NCBI RefSeq assembly: GCF_014641455.1
Contig: NZ_BMHT01000005.1
Location: 1-64,000 of the forward strand
Direction: 5' to 3'
DNA from: Hymenobacter cavernae
Lineage (GTDB): Bacteria > Bacteroidota > Bacteroidia > Cytophagales > Hymenobacteraceae
DNA length: 64,000 nt
The notes beneath the pieces were generated by a model. The model had not been told where the DNA came from. It was given only the letters and a program-made list of their open reading frames with translations, and searched no databases. Shown one piece after another: positions 7,274 to 15,860 of this stretch. The stretch's first letter is position 1. Each line of letters begins with the position of its first letter. Both the position numbers and the translations under genes were made by a program.

Positions 7274-9604
7274 ATGAAGCGGAGCGTCAGCATACGGGTT
7301 TTTGCGGGGCTAGGGCTGTTGCTGCCCCTGCTGCTCGGCCTCAACCTAGCTTTCCCGCTGCCGCGCACGCCGCTCTACTCTCCCATCGTCACGGCGGCTG
7401 ATGGCTCGGTACTGCACGCCTTTCTGAACCCCACGCAGAAGTGGCGCATGAAAACGGAGCTGCGCGAAATCACACCGGCGCTGCGCAAGGCCATTGTTGC
7501 CAAGGAAGACCGTTGGTTTTACTATCACTTCGGCGTGAATCCGCTGGCGATTGTGAAAGCAGCTGGGCGCAACGTGTTTGGCCAAGGTCGCACGACGGGT
7601 GCCAGCACCATTACGATGCAGGTGGCGCGTTTGCTGGAGCCGAAGGAGCGCACCCTAGGAAACAAGCTGCTGGAAATGCTGCGTGCCGTGCAACTCGAAG
7701 CGCACTACAGCAAAGACGATATCCTACAGCTTTACCTCAACCTTGTACCCTACGGCGGCAACGTAGAAGGCGTGAAATCGGCCGCGCTGCTCTACTTTCA
7801 GCAACCACCCGATTACTTGTCGCTCGCGCAAACCGTGACGCTGGCCATCATCCCAAACCGACCTAGGGGGCTAGTGCTAGGCAAAAACAACGCGGCCGTG
7901 TTGCAAGAGCGCAACCGCTGGCTGCGGCGCTTTGGCGAGCAAGGCCTTTTTGCAAAACAGGACATTGAAGACGCGCTGCTGGAGCCGCTCGACGTGCAGC
8001 GCCACGCCGCCCCTACCCTAGCGCCGCACCTTGCTCGACGCCTGGTCCGGCAGCTTCCGCACGAGGCGATTGTCGCTTCTACCCTCAACCGCAGCAAGCA
8101 AGCCAAGGCCGAAGACCTCACGCGCAATTACGTGCGCCGTCTGCACGAGCTAGGTATTTCCAACGCGGCGGTGCTGGTCATCAACAACCGCACGCGGGCG
8201 GTGGAAGCGTACGTCGGCTCGGCTGATTTTCAGGATGCTTTCAATCAAGGGCAGGTCGATGGTATTCAGGCGGTTCGCTCGCCGGGCAGCACGCTCAAGC
8301 CGTTTCTTTACGCCCTAGCCATGGACCGTGGCCTGCTCACGCCCAAGCTCGTACTACCCGACGTGCCCATCAACTTCGGCGGTTACCAGCCCGAAAACTT
8401 CGACAAGCATTGCAACGGCGAGGTGACGTTGGAGCGCGCCCTAGCGCATTCCCTCAACATTCCGGCCGTGCGGGTGCTCTCCGAAATGGGCGTGCCCACG
8501 TTCACCGATAAGCTACGCGAGGCAGGTTTCCAAAGCGTCACGCAGAACCGGACACAGCTCGGCCTGTCGAGCATCCTGGGTGGTTGCGGGGCTAGCTTAG
8601 AAGAGTTGACAAACCTGTACGTGACCTTAGCCAATAGCGGCAAGTACGCCCCGCTGCGGTGGACTCGATCCTCGCCCAGCATTCGTCCATCTACGAAGAA
8701 CCTAGCTCCCAAAGGCACTGCGCTGGTTTCCGATGCCTCGGCCTTCTTGGTCACCGATATTCTCAGCCAGCTTACGCGCCCTGACCTGCCCATCAACTAC
8801 CAGAGCAGCATGCGCCTGCCAAAAGTGGCCTGGAAAACCGGCACCAGCTACGGCCGCCGCGACGCCTGGAGCATCGGCTACAACCGCGAATACACGATTG
8901 GCGTGTGGGTGGGCAACTTCAGTGGGCAGGGCGCCCCGGCCCTCACGGGTGCCGACGTAGCCACGCCGTTGCTATTCGACTTGTTCAACACCATCGCCTA
9001 CAACTCGCCCAACGACTGGTTCCAGCCACCGGCCTCCCTCGACTTTCGGCTGGTGTGCGCCGAAACGGGTCTGCTGCCCGGCGAGCATTGCCCCAACCAA
9101 ATCATCGACTATTTCCTGCCCGGCACTTCCTCCACCCAGCGCTGCCAGCACCAGAAGGAAGTGCTCGTGTCGGCCGATGGAGCGTATGCGTATTGCCGAG
9201 CCTGTGCGCCGGCGGCGGGTTTTCGGCGCGAGTTGTACCCTAATATGCTGCCGGAGGTGTTAGCCTACAAGGAAACGCAGGGCATTCCGTACCATCGCTT
9301 GCCGCCCCACAATCCCGGCTGTCAGCTAGTGCGTGGCGGCACGGAGCGGGCACCTAGCATCACATCGCCCTTGGCGAATACCGAATACGTGCTCAATCGC
9401 CACGAGAAGCAACAGTTGCTGCTTAGCTGCGCCGCCGACAATGAGGTGCGCCAAGTGTATTGGTACGTCAACGACAGGTTTCTGCGGGCCGCTTCGGCCT
9501 CAGAACGCGTGTTTTTTCAACCGCCACCCGGCCCGCTAAAAATCTCCTGCGCCGACGACCACGGCCGAAACACCGATATTCAGGTGACGGTTACGGAGAT
9601 GTAG
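7274..9604 (+). CDS. pbpC: Penicillin-binding protein 1C (PbpC)
   Basis: A bifunctional peptidoglycan glycosyltransferase/transpeptidase, anchored by one N-terminal membrane helix (about residues 9-30) and acting in the periplasm. The glycosyltransferase domain has the catalytic EDRWFYYHFG at Glu78 and the RTTGASTITMQ motif near 106-115. The transpeptidase has SxxK at Ser339-Lys342 (SPGSTLKPF), SLN at 393-395 and KTGTS at 521-525. The C-terminus, from about residue 700, is the beta-rich BiPBP_C domain characteristic of PBP1C. At 776 residues it is of normal family length. PBP1C is the classical genomic partner of bacterial alpha-2-macroglobulin, thought to repair the wall while the macroglobulin traps proteases. 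Its TAG stop (9602-9604) lies inside a repeat element. Confidence 0.96.
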   Translation: MKRSVSIRVFAGLGLLLPLLLGLNLAFPLPRTPLYSPIVTAADGSVLHAFLNPTQKWRMKTELREITPALRKAIVAKEDRWFYYHFGVNPLAIVKAAGRNVFGQGRTTGASTITMQVARLLEPKERTLGNKLLEMLRAVQLEAHYSKDDILQLYLNLVPYGGNVEGVKSAALLYFQQPPDYLSLAQTVTLAIIPNRPRGLVLGKNNAAVLQERNRWLRRFGEQGLFAKQDIEDALLEPLDVQRHAAPTLAPHLARRLVRQLPHEAIVASTLNRSKQAKAEDLTRNYVRRLHELGISNAAVLVINNRTRAVEAYVGSADFQDAFNQGQVDGIQAVRSPGSTLKPFLYALAMDRGLLTPKLVLPDVPINFGGYQPENFDKHCNGEVTLERALAHSLNIPAVRVLSEMGVPTFTDKLREAGFQSVTQNRTQLGLSSILGGCGASLEELTNLYVTLANSGKYAPLRWTRSSPSIRPSTKNLAPKGTALVSDASAFLVTDILSQLTRPDLPINYQSSMRLPKVAWKTGTSYGRRDAWSIGYNREYTIGVWVGNFSGQGAPALTGADVATPLLFDLFNTIAYNSPNDWFQPPASLDFRLVCAETGLLPGEHCPNQIIDYFLPGTSSTQRCQHQKEVLVSADGAYAYCRACAPAAGFRRELYPNMLPEVLAYKETQGIPYHRLPPHNPGCQLVRGGTERAPSITSPLANTEYVLNRHEKQQLLLSCAADNEVRQVYWYVNDRFLRAASASERVFFQPPPGPLKISCADDHGRNTDIQVTVTEM

Positions 9605-9703
9605 AGACGCAATATTTTGCGTCTCCACGTTGAACTATGGGCCTAGAACGACGGAACACAAACAACGTCAGCAACGATAAGACGCAAAATGTTGCGTCTC
9701 TAC
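9601..9703. repeat. Paired hairpin element, GTAGAGACGCA family (copy 1)
   Basis: Arm 1 at 9601-9625 starts GTAGAGACGCAATATTTTGC and is itself palindromic (GAGACGCAA ... TTGCGTCTC). Arm 2 at 9681-9703 is the facing copy (GACGCAAAATGTTGCGTCTC, then TAC). The spacer contains ACGTTGAACT and CAGCAACGAT, versions of the connector shared with other families, and CCTAG. The element supplies the TAG stop of pbpC. A second copy is at 35173-35274. Confidence 0.85.
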
Positions 9704-9768
9704 ACCGTTCGGGATAAACTTCCTCCCCCACAAAGCTGAGCTTGCCTGAATTACGTACAGCTCACCCT

Positions 9769-10479
9769 ATGAAGCAGCTTAAAGAAAAGCACCCCCTAGC
9801 TATCCGCTGGTTTCACTGGATCAACTTTCCGGTGCTGACGCTCATGATTTGGAGCGGCCTGCTTATTTACTGGGCCAACGACATTTACCGCATCCGGTTC
9901 GCCGGTAAGACCCTTTATCACTTTTTCCCCGATTCTTTCTACAAAGCACTGCACGTACCATTTCGGTTGGCGGAGGGCATGTCGCTGCACTTTGTGTTTA
10001 TGTGGCTGTTCGTTATTAATGGCGTGTTGTACGTGGCGTACACATTTGTTTCCGGCGAGTGGCGCTACTTGTTGCCCAATCGCCATTCCTTCCGTGAGGC
10101 GTGGCAGGTGACGCTATACGACCTAGGTTTGCGCAAAACCGAGCCGCCCGTGCGCAAATACAATGGGGCACAGCGTATTGCCTACACGGCTGTTCTGCTC
10201 ATGGGTATCGGCTCCTTGCTCACGGGCCTAGCTATTTACAAGCCGACGCAACTTGCCTGGCTTACGCAACCGTTAGGTGGTTATGAATCGGCGCGCTTGC
10301 AGCATTTTATCCTGACTATCGGCTACGTGCTGTTCTTCGTAATACACATAGCACAGGTGATTCGGGCGGGCTGGAACAACTTCCGCTCAATGATTGCGGG
10401 CTTTGAGGCGGTAGAATCGCCCGCACCTACTGCTTCCGTGGCGCCGGCCGCCGACCGCCCTGCTCCTACTTCGATCTAG
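9769..10479 (+). CDS. Cytochrome b/b6-type membrane subunit
   Basis: A 236-residue integral membrane protein with about four to five hydrophobic helices. The first begins IRWFHWINFPVLTLMIWSGL, whose His is typical of haem-binding diheme cytochrome b (cytochrome b561, hydrogenase and formate dehydrogenase b subunit family). More His residues occur in the helices (LHFVFMWL, QHFILTIGY, FFVIHIAQVI). It is followed after 6 bp by a molybdopterin oxidoreductase, so the pair probably moves electrons between the periplasmic enzyme and membrane quinones. An upstream TTG (9742) would extend the frame, but the ATG at 9769 gives the normal short cytosolic lead-in. The C-terminus is Ala/Pro-rich. Confidence 0.88.
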   Translation: MKQLKEKHPLAIRWFHWINFPVLTLMIWSGLLIYWANDIYRIRFAGKTLYHFFPDSFYKALHVPFRLAEGMSLHFVFMWLFVINGVLYVAYTFVSGEWRYLLPNRHSFREAWQVTLYDLGLRKTEPPVRKYNGAQRIAYTAVLLMGIGSLLTGLAIYKPTQLAWLTQPLGGYESARLQHFILTIGYVLFFVIHIAQVIRAGWNNFRSMIAGFEAVESPAPTASVAPAADRPAPTSI

Positions 10480-10485
10480 CTTTTT

Positions 10486-11292
10486 ATGGCCGATACTTCC
10501 CAAAACTCTACGCCGTCGTCTGACGAGCAAGTGCAACGCGAGGCTACGCGCCGGTCGCGCCGGGCCTTTTTGGTGTCGGGGGTAGCAGCGCTAGCAAGCC
10601 TAGGTGGTTGGCGCTGGCTTGTGTCGCAGCCGAAAGAGGCTGGTATTCCGTGGCCCCTGCGTCGGGTACTCGATGCGAATGGGAAGCTGGCCGGCGAATA
10701 TTTCAGCGACGCGCACCTGGCTCCCGTGTTCCCCAAGCACTTAGTTCGGGAGCCGCGCACCAACGGCAACGTGGGCCTAGGTAGCAATTTTGACCCTGCT
10801 ACCTGGCGCTTGCAAGTCAGCTCCTTGGCGGAACCAAAGCGCATTCAGGCTTTCACGCTCGACGACATCAAAGCCTTGCCGCGTGTGGAAATCACGACCG
10901 AGCTGAAGTGCATCGAAGGTTGGAGCGTGGTGGTGAACTGGGCCGGTGCACGCTTCGCCGACTTTGCCACGAAGTACGGCCTAGCTACCCCCGACGGCGG
11001 CACCACGGCCGCCAGCGCCGATGCCCTAGCTCCTTACGTCCGCGTCGCAACTCCCGACAACGCCTACTACGTCGGTCTCGACATTGCCAGCGCCCTGCAC
11101 CCCCAAACGCTGCTTTGCTACGAAATGAACGGCCAACCGCTCACGCCCGAGCACGGCGCGCCTTTGCGCCTGGCTATGCCGGTCAAGTATGGTATCAAGT
11201 ACCTGAAACGTATTGGCAACATTCAGTTTATGAGCCAGCGCCCCGCCGATTACTGGGCCGACCGCGGCTACGACTGGAACGCCGGACATTGA
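10486..11292 (+). CDS. Tat-exported molybdopterin-dependent oxidoreductase (sulfite oxidase-like fold)
   Basis: A 268-residue protein with an N-terminal twin-arginine signal (RRSRRAFLVSG, about 22-32), so it is exported folded with its cofactor. The catalytic core contains ELKCIEGWS, in which Cys142 is the expected molybdenum ligand of the sulfite oxidase/MsrP-like fold, and a C-terminal part with GAPLRLAMPVKYGIKYLKRI, which in this family binds the pterin. The substrate cannot be told from sequence. The C-terminal dimerisation domain of true sulfite oxidases is absent, as in MsrP/YedY-type proteins. It forms a two-gene operon with the cytochrome b gene (6-bp gap). Confidence 0.88.
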   Translation: MADTSQNSTPSSDEQVQREATRRSRRAFLVSGVAALASLGGWRWLVSQPKEAGIPWPLRRVLDANGKLAGEYFSDAHLAPVFPKHLVREPRTNGNVGLGSNFDPATWRLQVSSLAEPKRIQAFTLDDIKALPRVEITTELKCIEGWSVVVNWAGARFADFATKYGLATPDGGTTAASADALAPYVRVATPDNAYYVGLDIASALHPQTLLCYEMNGQPLTPEHGAPLRLAMPVKYGIKYLKRIGNIQFMSQRPADYWADRGYDWNAGH

Positions 11293-11344
11293 GCAGGAAT
11301 GACGTTCTGCCAATGACGTGCTTGTGTTTCAGACCTCAGCAAAC

Positions 11345-11385
11345 AAAAACAGCCCCGAATACCTAGGTAATCGGGGCTGTTTTTA
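11345..11385. terminator. Bidirectional terminator with CCTAGG in its loop
   Basis: The stem ACAGCCCCGA (11349-11358) pairs perfectly with TCGGGGCTGT (11371-11380) and is flanked by A and T runs, so it can end transcription from both the molybdopterin enzyme and the convergent catalase gene. The 12-nt loop is ATACCTAGGTAA, itself containing the CCTAGG palindrome. Confidence 0.9.
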
Positions 11386-11402
11386 AAAGCTAGATTCGCA
11401 GG

Positions 11403-12311
11403 CTACACAGCGTCGCTGTTGTGGCTGCCGCTGCCGCTCAGCGTACCTTTTACTTTATCGCTGATGGTGCCTAGCATAGCGTCAGGCGTGGTCATCTGTT
11501 CTTTCTGTGCGTGGCCGCGTGGATCTGGGGGAGCTAGCACGGGCACACCACCTAGGGGCGCAGCTTTTTCCAAGTGGAATTCGCCTTTGCCATCCAACGA
11601 TGGGCCAGATACCCAACGACCAGCCGGCGTTGGTTGGTTGCCAATGTACGTGCTTACGAAGGCGTAGTTAAAGCCTTGTACTTCTTCGCTTTGTGGGAAG
11701 CTGTTCGGGATAGGCATAGCGTTCAAGCCGCCGAGTTCCTCAATTACAGCCATCCACTGGTTTTGGTGCATGGTGTCGCGGGCGATGAGGAAAGCCAGGA
11801 AGTCCTTCATGCCCGGGTCATCGGTCATTTCCCACAGGCGAGTAGCCAGGACACGGCCGGTGCTTTCGGCAGCTACGTTGGTGTACATATCGGCCACAAT
11901 GTTGCCGCTGCCTACCACCCAGGAGCCGTTGAAGGGCACCCCATTTGCATCGTGCGCCAGCGCCGACATACCGGCCGAAAGAATTTGCCGTGGGTCCATG
12001 CCGCCCATAATGGCACCTACCATTTTGTCTTTCGCAAACTCATCCTGCATGCTCATCGGAGCACCTTCCAGGTTGAGGGCCACGGCCGTAGCCAGCATCT
12101 CGATGTGAGCCATTTCCTCGGTGCCAGTCTCCAGCAGCATGTCGCGGTACTTCACCGGACCGCGTGAGCCCCAAGCCTGAAACAGGTACTGCAAACAAAC
12201 GCGAATTTCGCCTTCGATGCCGCCAATGGCTTGCTGCAACATGCGTGCGAATACGGGGTTGGGCTTCTCTACCCGCACTTTGTACTGGAGTTCTCGATCG
12301 TGATAAAACAT
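11403..12311 (-). CDS. Manganese (non-haem) catalase
   Basis: A 302-residue dimanganese catalase, which breaks down hydrogen peroxide without haem. All expected metal ligands can be placed by pattern: Glu35 (GGIEGEIR), Glu66 and His69 (GTEEMAHIEM), Glu149 (NVAAESTGR) and His182 (ARDTMHQNQW). These nearly match the residue numbers of the characterised Lactobacillus plantarum enzyme. The ferritin-like four-helix core occupies about residues 20-200; the tail is Pro/Gly-rich. The ATG at 12311 gives the family N-terminus MFYHDRELQYKV. It is followed by the bidirectional terminator and appears to be a single-gene unit. Confidence 0.95.
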   Translation of the reverse strand: MFYHDRELQYKVRVEKPNPVFARMLQQAIGGIEGEIRVCLQYLFQAWGSRGPVKYRDMLLETGTEEMAHIEMLATAVALNLEGAPMSMQDEFAKDKMVGAIMGGMDPRQILSAGMSALAHDANGVPFNGSWVVGSGNIVADMYTNVAAESTGRVLATRLWEMTDDPGMKDFLAFLIARDTMHQNQWMAVIEELGGLNAMPIPNSFPQSEEVQGFNYAFVSTYIGNQPTPAGRWVSGPSLDGKGEFHLEKAAPLGGVPVLAPPDPRGHAQKEQMTTPDAMLGTISDKVKGTLSGSGSHNSDAV

Positions 12312-12450
12312 GGTGAGAGTTTTTTAGGTGTGAAAACAGTTGCCGTTAGTATGCATGCCAACGACTTTGGCTGTTTATACGCCCACTCACCTAGGTTCAC
12401 TTGCGGTATAAATACGGGTTTTGGTTACACTTTTTTGGCAATAGCTTCCG

Positions 12451-12475
12451 TAAAAACCCCGCCACTTACGGGGTT
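12451..12475 (-). terminator. Terminator after the DUF779 gene
   Basis: On the minus strand, AACCCCG (12475-12469) pairs with CGGGGTT (12461-12455), followed by a T run. It lies 9 bp downstream of the DUF779 stop and separates that operon from the catalase gene. Confidence 0.7.
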
Positions 12476-12483
12476 ACACGGAA

Positions 12484-12891
12484 TTAGCTTACAGAATTTG
12501 GGTATTCCTCTCCATCGAACACCGGTTCCAAGTTCGCTTCTTCCTCCTGCGTGAACATGCGGGAGCGAATCAGAAAGCGTACGCCGTGTGGAATTTCCAG
12601 CGAAAAGCTAGCTCCCCGACCTTTGGTCACATCAACGGTGAGCTGCGTGTGCTTCCAATACTCAAATTGGCTGGCGCTCATGAAAAAGTCGCAGCCGTGG
12701 ATGCAACCGAGCCACACGTCGTTGCTGCCGACCTTGAACTCGCCGGCCGCAAAGCACATCGGAGACGAACCATCGCAACAGCCGCCGCTCTGGTGAAACA
12801 TCAGCGGGCCGTGTTCGTCGCGGAGCAGATCAATGAGGGCTTCGGCGGCGGGCGTGACGAGGACGCGGGGCGTGAGGGAGGTTGTGGACAT
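12484..12891 (-). CDS. DUF779 protein linked to aldehyde dehydrogenase
   Basis: A 135-residue DUF779 protein. Its Cys-rich signature is clear: HQSGGCCDGSSPMCF, then WLGCIHGCDFFM, the Cys pattern that suggests metal or disulfide chemistry. The family is regularly encoded beside AldB/ExaC-type aldehyde dehydrogenases, and that is the arrangement here, downstream of the dehydrogenase on the same strand with one hairpin repeat between them. The biochemical role of DUF779 is not established. Confidence 0.92.
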   Translation of the reverse strand: MSTTSLTPRVLVTPAAEALIDLLRDEHGPLMFHQSGGCCDGSSPMCFAAGEFKVGSNDVWLGCIHGCDFFMSASQFEYWKHTQLTVDVTKGRGASFSLEIPHGVRFLIRSRMFTQEEEANLEPVFDGEEYPNSVS

Positions 12892-12923
12892 AGTAGAAGA
12901 AATGGTGAAATCAATGAAATCAG

Positions 12924-13016
12924 AACGTCATGCTGAGCCTGTCGAAGCATCTCTCCCGCAGTAGTAATGTCATTTACTTTGGCGGTAAAGATGCTTCGAC
13001 AGGCTCAACATGACGT
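12924..13016. repeat. Paired hairpin element, GTCATGCTGAGC family (copy 1)
   Basis: Arm 1 at 12924-12952 reads AACGTCATGCTGAGCCTGTC and continues GAAGCATCT. Arm 2 at 12989-13016 is its inverted copy, ending CTCAACATGACGT. About 36 bp separate the arms. It lies between the aldehyde dehydrogenase stop and the DUF779 start, so it would be transcribed and could fold into a long stem that tunes the ratio of the two products. A second copy is at 56850-56994. Confidence 0.85.
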
Positions 13017-13045
13017 GCTTACTTATTCAAGAACCTAGCTCACGA

Positions 13046-14572
13046 CTAAAAGAAACCTAGCTTTTGCTGGCTGTAAGAAATCAGCATGTTCTTGTTTTGG
13101 CGATAATGCTCCAGCATCATCTTGTGGTTTTCGCGGCCAAAACCCGATTTCTTGTAGCCACCGAACGGCGCGCCGGCTGGGTAATCGTGGTAGCAGTTCA
13201 CCCACACGCGGCCGGCCTGAATGGCGCGCGGCACCTGGTACAGCTCGTGCGCATCACGCGTCCAGACGCCGGCACCTAGGCCGTAGAGCGTATCATTAGC
13301 AATTTCGATGGCTTCGTCCACCGTTTTGAAGGTCGTGACGGACACCACCGGGCCGAAAATTTCTTCCTGGAAGATGCGCATCTTATTATGGCCGCGGAAC
13401 ACGGTGGGCTGGATGTAGTAGCCTTCGGCCAGCGCCCCGTCTTCCTGGTGGTAGGCGTCGCCACCAACTAGCACTTCCGCGCCTTCGTCCTTGCCGATTT
13501 CCAGGTAGCTCAGGATTTTCTCGAACTGATCGTTGCTGGCCTGGGCGCCCATCATAGTTTCCTTGTCGAGCGGGTTACCTAGCTTGATGGCCTTCACCCG
13601 CTCAATCACGCGGGCAATAAACTCGTCGTAAATGTCTTCCTGAATCAGCATGCGCGAAGGGCAGGTACAGATTTCGCCTTGGTTCAGGGCAAACATCACG
13701 GCGCCTTCAATGGCCTTGTCGAGGAAGTCGTCGTCGGCATCCATCACGCTTTTAAAGAAGATGTTGGGCGACTTGCCACCTAGCTCCATCGTCACGGGAA
13801 TGATGTTTTCGGAGGCGTACTGCATAATGAGGCGGCCCGTGGTGGTTTCACCCGTAAACGACACTTTCTGCACGCGCGGCGACGAAGCCAGCGGCTTGCC
13901 GGCTTCCAGCCCAAAGCCGTTCACTACGTTCACCACGCCGGCTGGAATCAGGTCGCCGATCAACTCCATCAGCACCATGATGCTGGCGGGCGTTTGTTCG
14001 GCGGGCTTCATGACTACGCAACAGCCGGCAGCCAGCGCGGGAGCTAGCTTCCAGGTGGCCATCAGCAGCGGGAAGTTCCAGGGAATAATCTGCCCCACCA
14101 CGCCCAGTGGCTCATTGATATTCATCGACAACGTCGTCTCATTTAACTCCGTAGCGTTGCCTTCCTCAGCCCGAATGACGGCGCCAAAGTAGCGGAAGTG
14201 GTCGACGACCAGCGGCAGGTCGGCGTTGAGGGTTTCGCGGATGGCTTTGCCGTTTTCCACGCACTCCACGGCGGCCAGGTGCTCGAGGTTCTGCTCGATG
14301 CGGTCGGCAATTTTCATCAGCATGTTGCTGCGCGTAGTAGCCGACGTATTTTTCCAGGTCTTGAACGCTTCGTGTGCCGCGTCGAGGGCTAGCTCAATGT
14401 CTTCTTTGGTGGAGCGGGCGACTTTGGTAAAGGCCTTGCCATCAATCGGAGAAGGGTTATCGAAGTATTGGCCCTTCACCGGCGCGACCCACTTGCCACC
14501 AATAAAGTTATCGTAATGCTCTTTGAACTGCGGACGGGCAACCAGGGTGGTGCTTTCTACTAAGGTTTCCAT
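13046..14572 (-). CDS. AldB/ExaC-type NAD(P)-dependent aldehyde dehydrogenase
   Basis: A 508-residue aldehyde dehydrogenase oxidising aldehydes (acetaldehyde-like substrates in the characterised relatives) to acids. The catalytic residues are present: Glu263 in MELGGKSPN and Cys302 in [11 protein letters not shown]. The CTCPSR form is the hallmark of the E. coli AldB and Pseudomonas ExaC subgroup. The NAD-binding segment ([20 protein letters not shown], about 164-183) and the FTGETTTGR turn are intact. It is divergent from an AraC regulator across a 249-bp region and followed by DUF779, so aldehyde- or alcohol-responsive induction is likely. Confidence 0.95.
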   Translation of the reverse strand: METLVESTTLVARPQFKEHYDNFIGGKWVAPVKGQYFDNPSPIDGKAFTKVARSTKEDIELALDAAHEAFKTWKNTSATTRSNMLMKIADRIEQNLEHLAAVECVENGKAIRETLNADLPLVVDHFRYFGAVIRAEEGNATELNETTLSMNINEPLGVVGQIIPWNFPLLMATWKLAPALAAGCCVVMKPAEQTPASIMVLMELIGDLIPAGVVNVVNGFGLEAGKPLASSPRVQKVSFTGETTTGRLIMQYASENIIPVTMELGGKSPNIFFKSVMDADDDFLDKAIEGAVMFALNQGEICTCPSRMLIQEDIYDEFIARVIERVKAIKLGNPLDKETMMGAQASNDQFEKILSYLEIGKDEGAEVLVGGDAYHQEDGALAEGYYIQPTVFRGHNKMRIFQEEIFGPVVSVTTFKTVDEAIEIANDTLYGLGAGVWTRDAHELYQVPRAIQAGRVWVNCYHDYPAGAPFGGYKKSGFGRENHKMMLEHYRQNKNMLISYSQQKLGFF

Positions 14573-14821
14573 GAGATAGAAGTTAGGACGTGAAGACTAG
14601 GTCCAAGGTAGCTCACGTTATTGCTACACTAGGTCTAGTATCCTCTCAACATCATCTCGAATAGTCGCAAACGTTTTAATTGCCTTCTGGCTAGGTTTTC
14701 AGCCCTTTATCCCTGCTTGTAACCTAGGTCCAAGACAGCTAATGCAAACGTTTGTTGTTGAGCCTGATTATATTGCATAGTCAGTCGTCGTGCTGTTGCG
14801 TTTTCTCAAAGCCACCTGTTC
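14573..14821. promoter_or_regulatory. Divergent control region of the aldehyde dehydrogenase and AraC genes
   Basis: No gene is seen in this 249-bp gap between divergent starts. It has two identical GCAAACGTTT sites (14667-14676 and 14744-14753, offset 77 bp) and two GGTCCAAG words (near 14600 and 14727), candidate operators for the AraC-type activator. A -7-like TATATTGC lies at 14769-14776 for the AraC gene, and TACCTTGG reads on the minus strand at 14610-14603 for the dehydrogenase. Neither has a convincing -33 element. Sites are seen directly; their role is inferred. Confidence 0.5.
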
Positions 14822-15748
14822 ATGCCGCGTACTTCGTTATCCAATGCCGTTGCGCTCCACCGTCCCGACCAGCTCCAAACGTTGGTTGAAAACCGCACCA
14901 TCTACTCGCTTGATGCCTTTGAGCTGAACATCTTCGAGACGCACCAACCCGCCAGCCGCGTACCGCTGAGCATGGGCAGCCTGGTGCTCACCACCATGCT
15001 GCGGGGCAAGAAAGTGATGCACCTGGCCGGCCGTGCCGCTTTCGACTACCTGCCGGGCGAATCGGTAGTAGTAGGCGAGCAGCAGACGATGGAAATTGAC
15101 TTTCCCGAAGCCAACGAGGAAAACCCGACCCAGTGCCTGGCCGTGGCCATTCCCGCCGACACCATCCGCCACACGGTGGACCTGCTGAACGAGCGTTTTC
15201 CGCTGGCCGAAGACCACAAGCCCTGGCACCTCAACGATTCCGAAACCGCCCACCTCACCAACACGCCCGAGCTGACAGGAACCCTCGAACGCCTCGTGCA
15301 TCTCTCCCAGGAAACGCACGCCGCCAAAGATGTGCTGGCTAGCTTCACGCTTCAGGAGCTACTCGTGCGCCTGATGCAAACTCAAGCGCGCCAGCTCATC
15401 TTCCGCAACTACGCCCAACACCTTACCTCCCACCGCTTTGCGGCCGTGGTGCAATACATCAAGCAGCACCTCACCGACCAGATTACGGTGGAGAAGCTGA
15501 GCGAGCTAGCCTGCATGAGCAAGGCTACGTTTTTCCGCGTGTTCAAGCGCGAATTTGGCCTCACACCCGTCGAATATATTATTCAGGAGCGCCTCAGCGA
15601 AGCCAAACGCCTGCTACGCAACCCTTTGACAACGGTAGCAGATGTATGCTTTCGGGTGGGTTTTAACAACACGAACTACTTCCAGGTGCTTTTCAAGAAG
15701 TACGAAGGCATGACGCCGGGCTTGTATAAAAAGCAGTGTGCGCTGTAG
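14822..15748 (+). CDS. AraC family transcriptional regulator
   Basis: A 308-residue regulator. The N-terminal half (about 1-195) resembles the AraC_N-type ligand-sensing domain that often accompanies aldehyde dehydrogenase genes (SRVPLSMGSLVLTTMLRGKK, DYLPGESVVVG). The C-terminal 100 residues are a standard AraC DNA-binding domain with two helix-turn-helix motifs (EKLSELACMSKATFFRVFKR and VADVCFRVGFNNTNYFQVLF) and the closing KKYEGMTPGLYKKQ. It is transcribed away from the aldehyde dehydrogenase and probably activates it. The last codons and TAG stop (15746-15748) lie inside a perfect hairpin repeat. Confidence 0.93.
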   Translation: MPRTSLSNAVALHRPDQLQTLVENRTIYSLDAFELNIFETHQPASRVPLSMGSLVLTTMLRGKKVMHLAGRAAFDYLPGESVVVGEQQTMEIDFPEANEENPTQCLAVAIPADTIRHTVDLLNERFPLAEDHKPWHLNDSETAHLTNTPELTGTLERLVHLSQETHAAKDVLASFTLQELLVRLMQTQARQLIFRNYAQHLTSHRFAAVVQYIKQHLTDQITVEKLSELACMSKATFFRVFKREFGLTPVEYIIQERLSEAKRLLRNPLTTVADVCFRVGFNNTNYFQVLFKKYEGMTPGLYKKQCAL

Positions 15749-15780
15749 GAACGCGCCGTGGCGCGTTCCTACAGCGCACA
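15737..15780. repeat. Perfect 44-nt palindromic hairpin, GTAGGAACGCGCC family (solo copy)
   Basis: Two 21-nt arms, TGTGCGCTGTAGGAACGCGCC and its exact reverse complement, surround a GT loop. The family core is 15745-15772. The outer nine bases of the left arm are the last codons of the AraC gene and are mirrored on the far side, so the palindrome extends beyond the family consensus into host sequence. It probably doubles as the 3'-end hairpin of the araC-type mRNA. Confidence 0.9.
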
Positions 15781-15860
15781 CCGCGTCGTGCAACGACAAG
15801 CAACCCTCCGACCTAGGTCTTGTCTTCTGCTAACTTAGCCGGAACTCAAAACATCTTTCT

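Noticed and set aside
10908..11366. Possible frameshifted extension of the molybdopterin oxidoreductase
   Set aside because: The main frame is complete to a normal C-terminus; the overlapping frame is Arg-rich with no homology signal.
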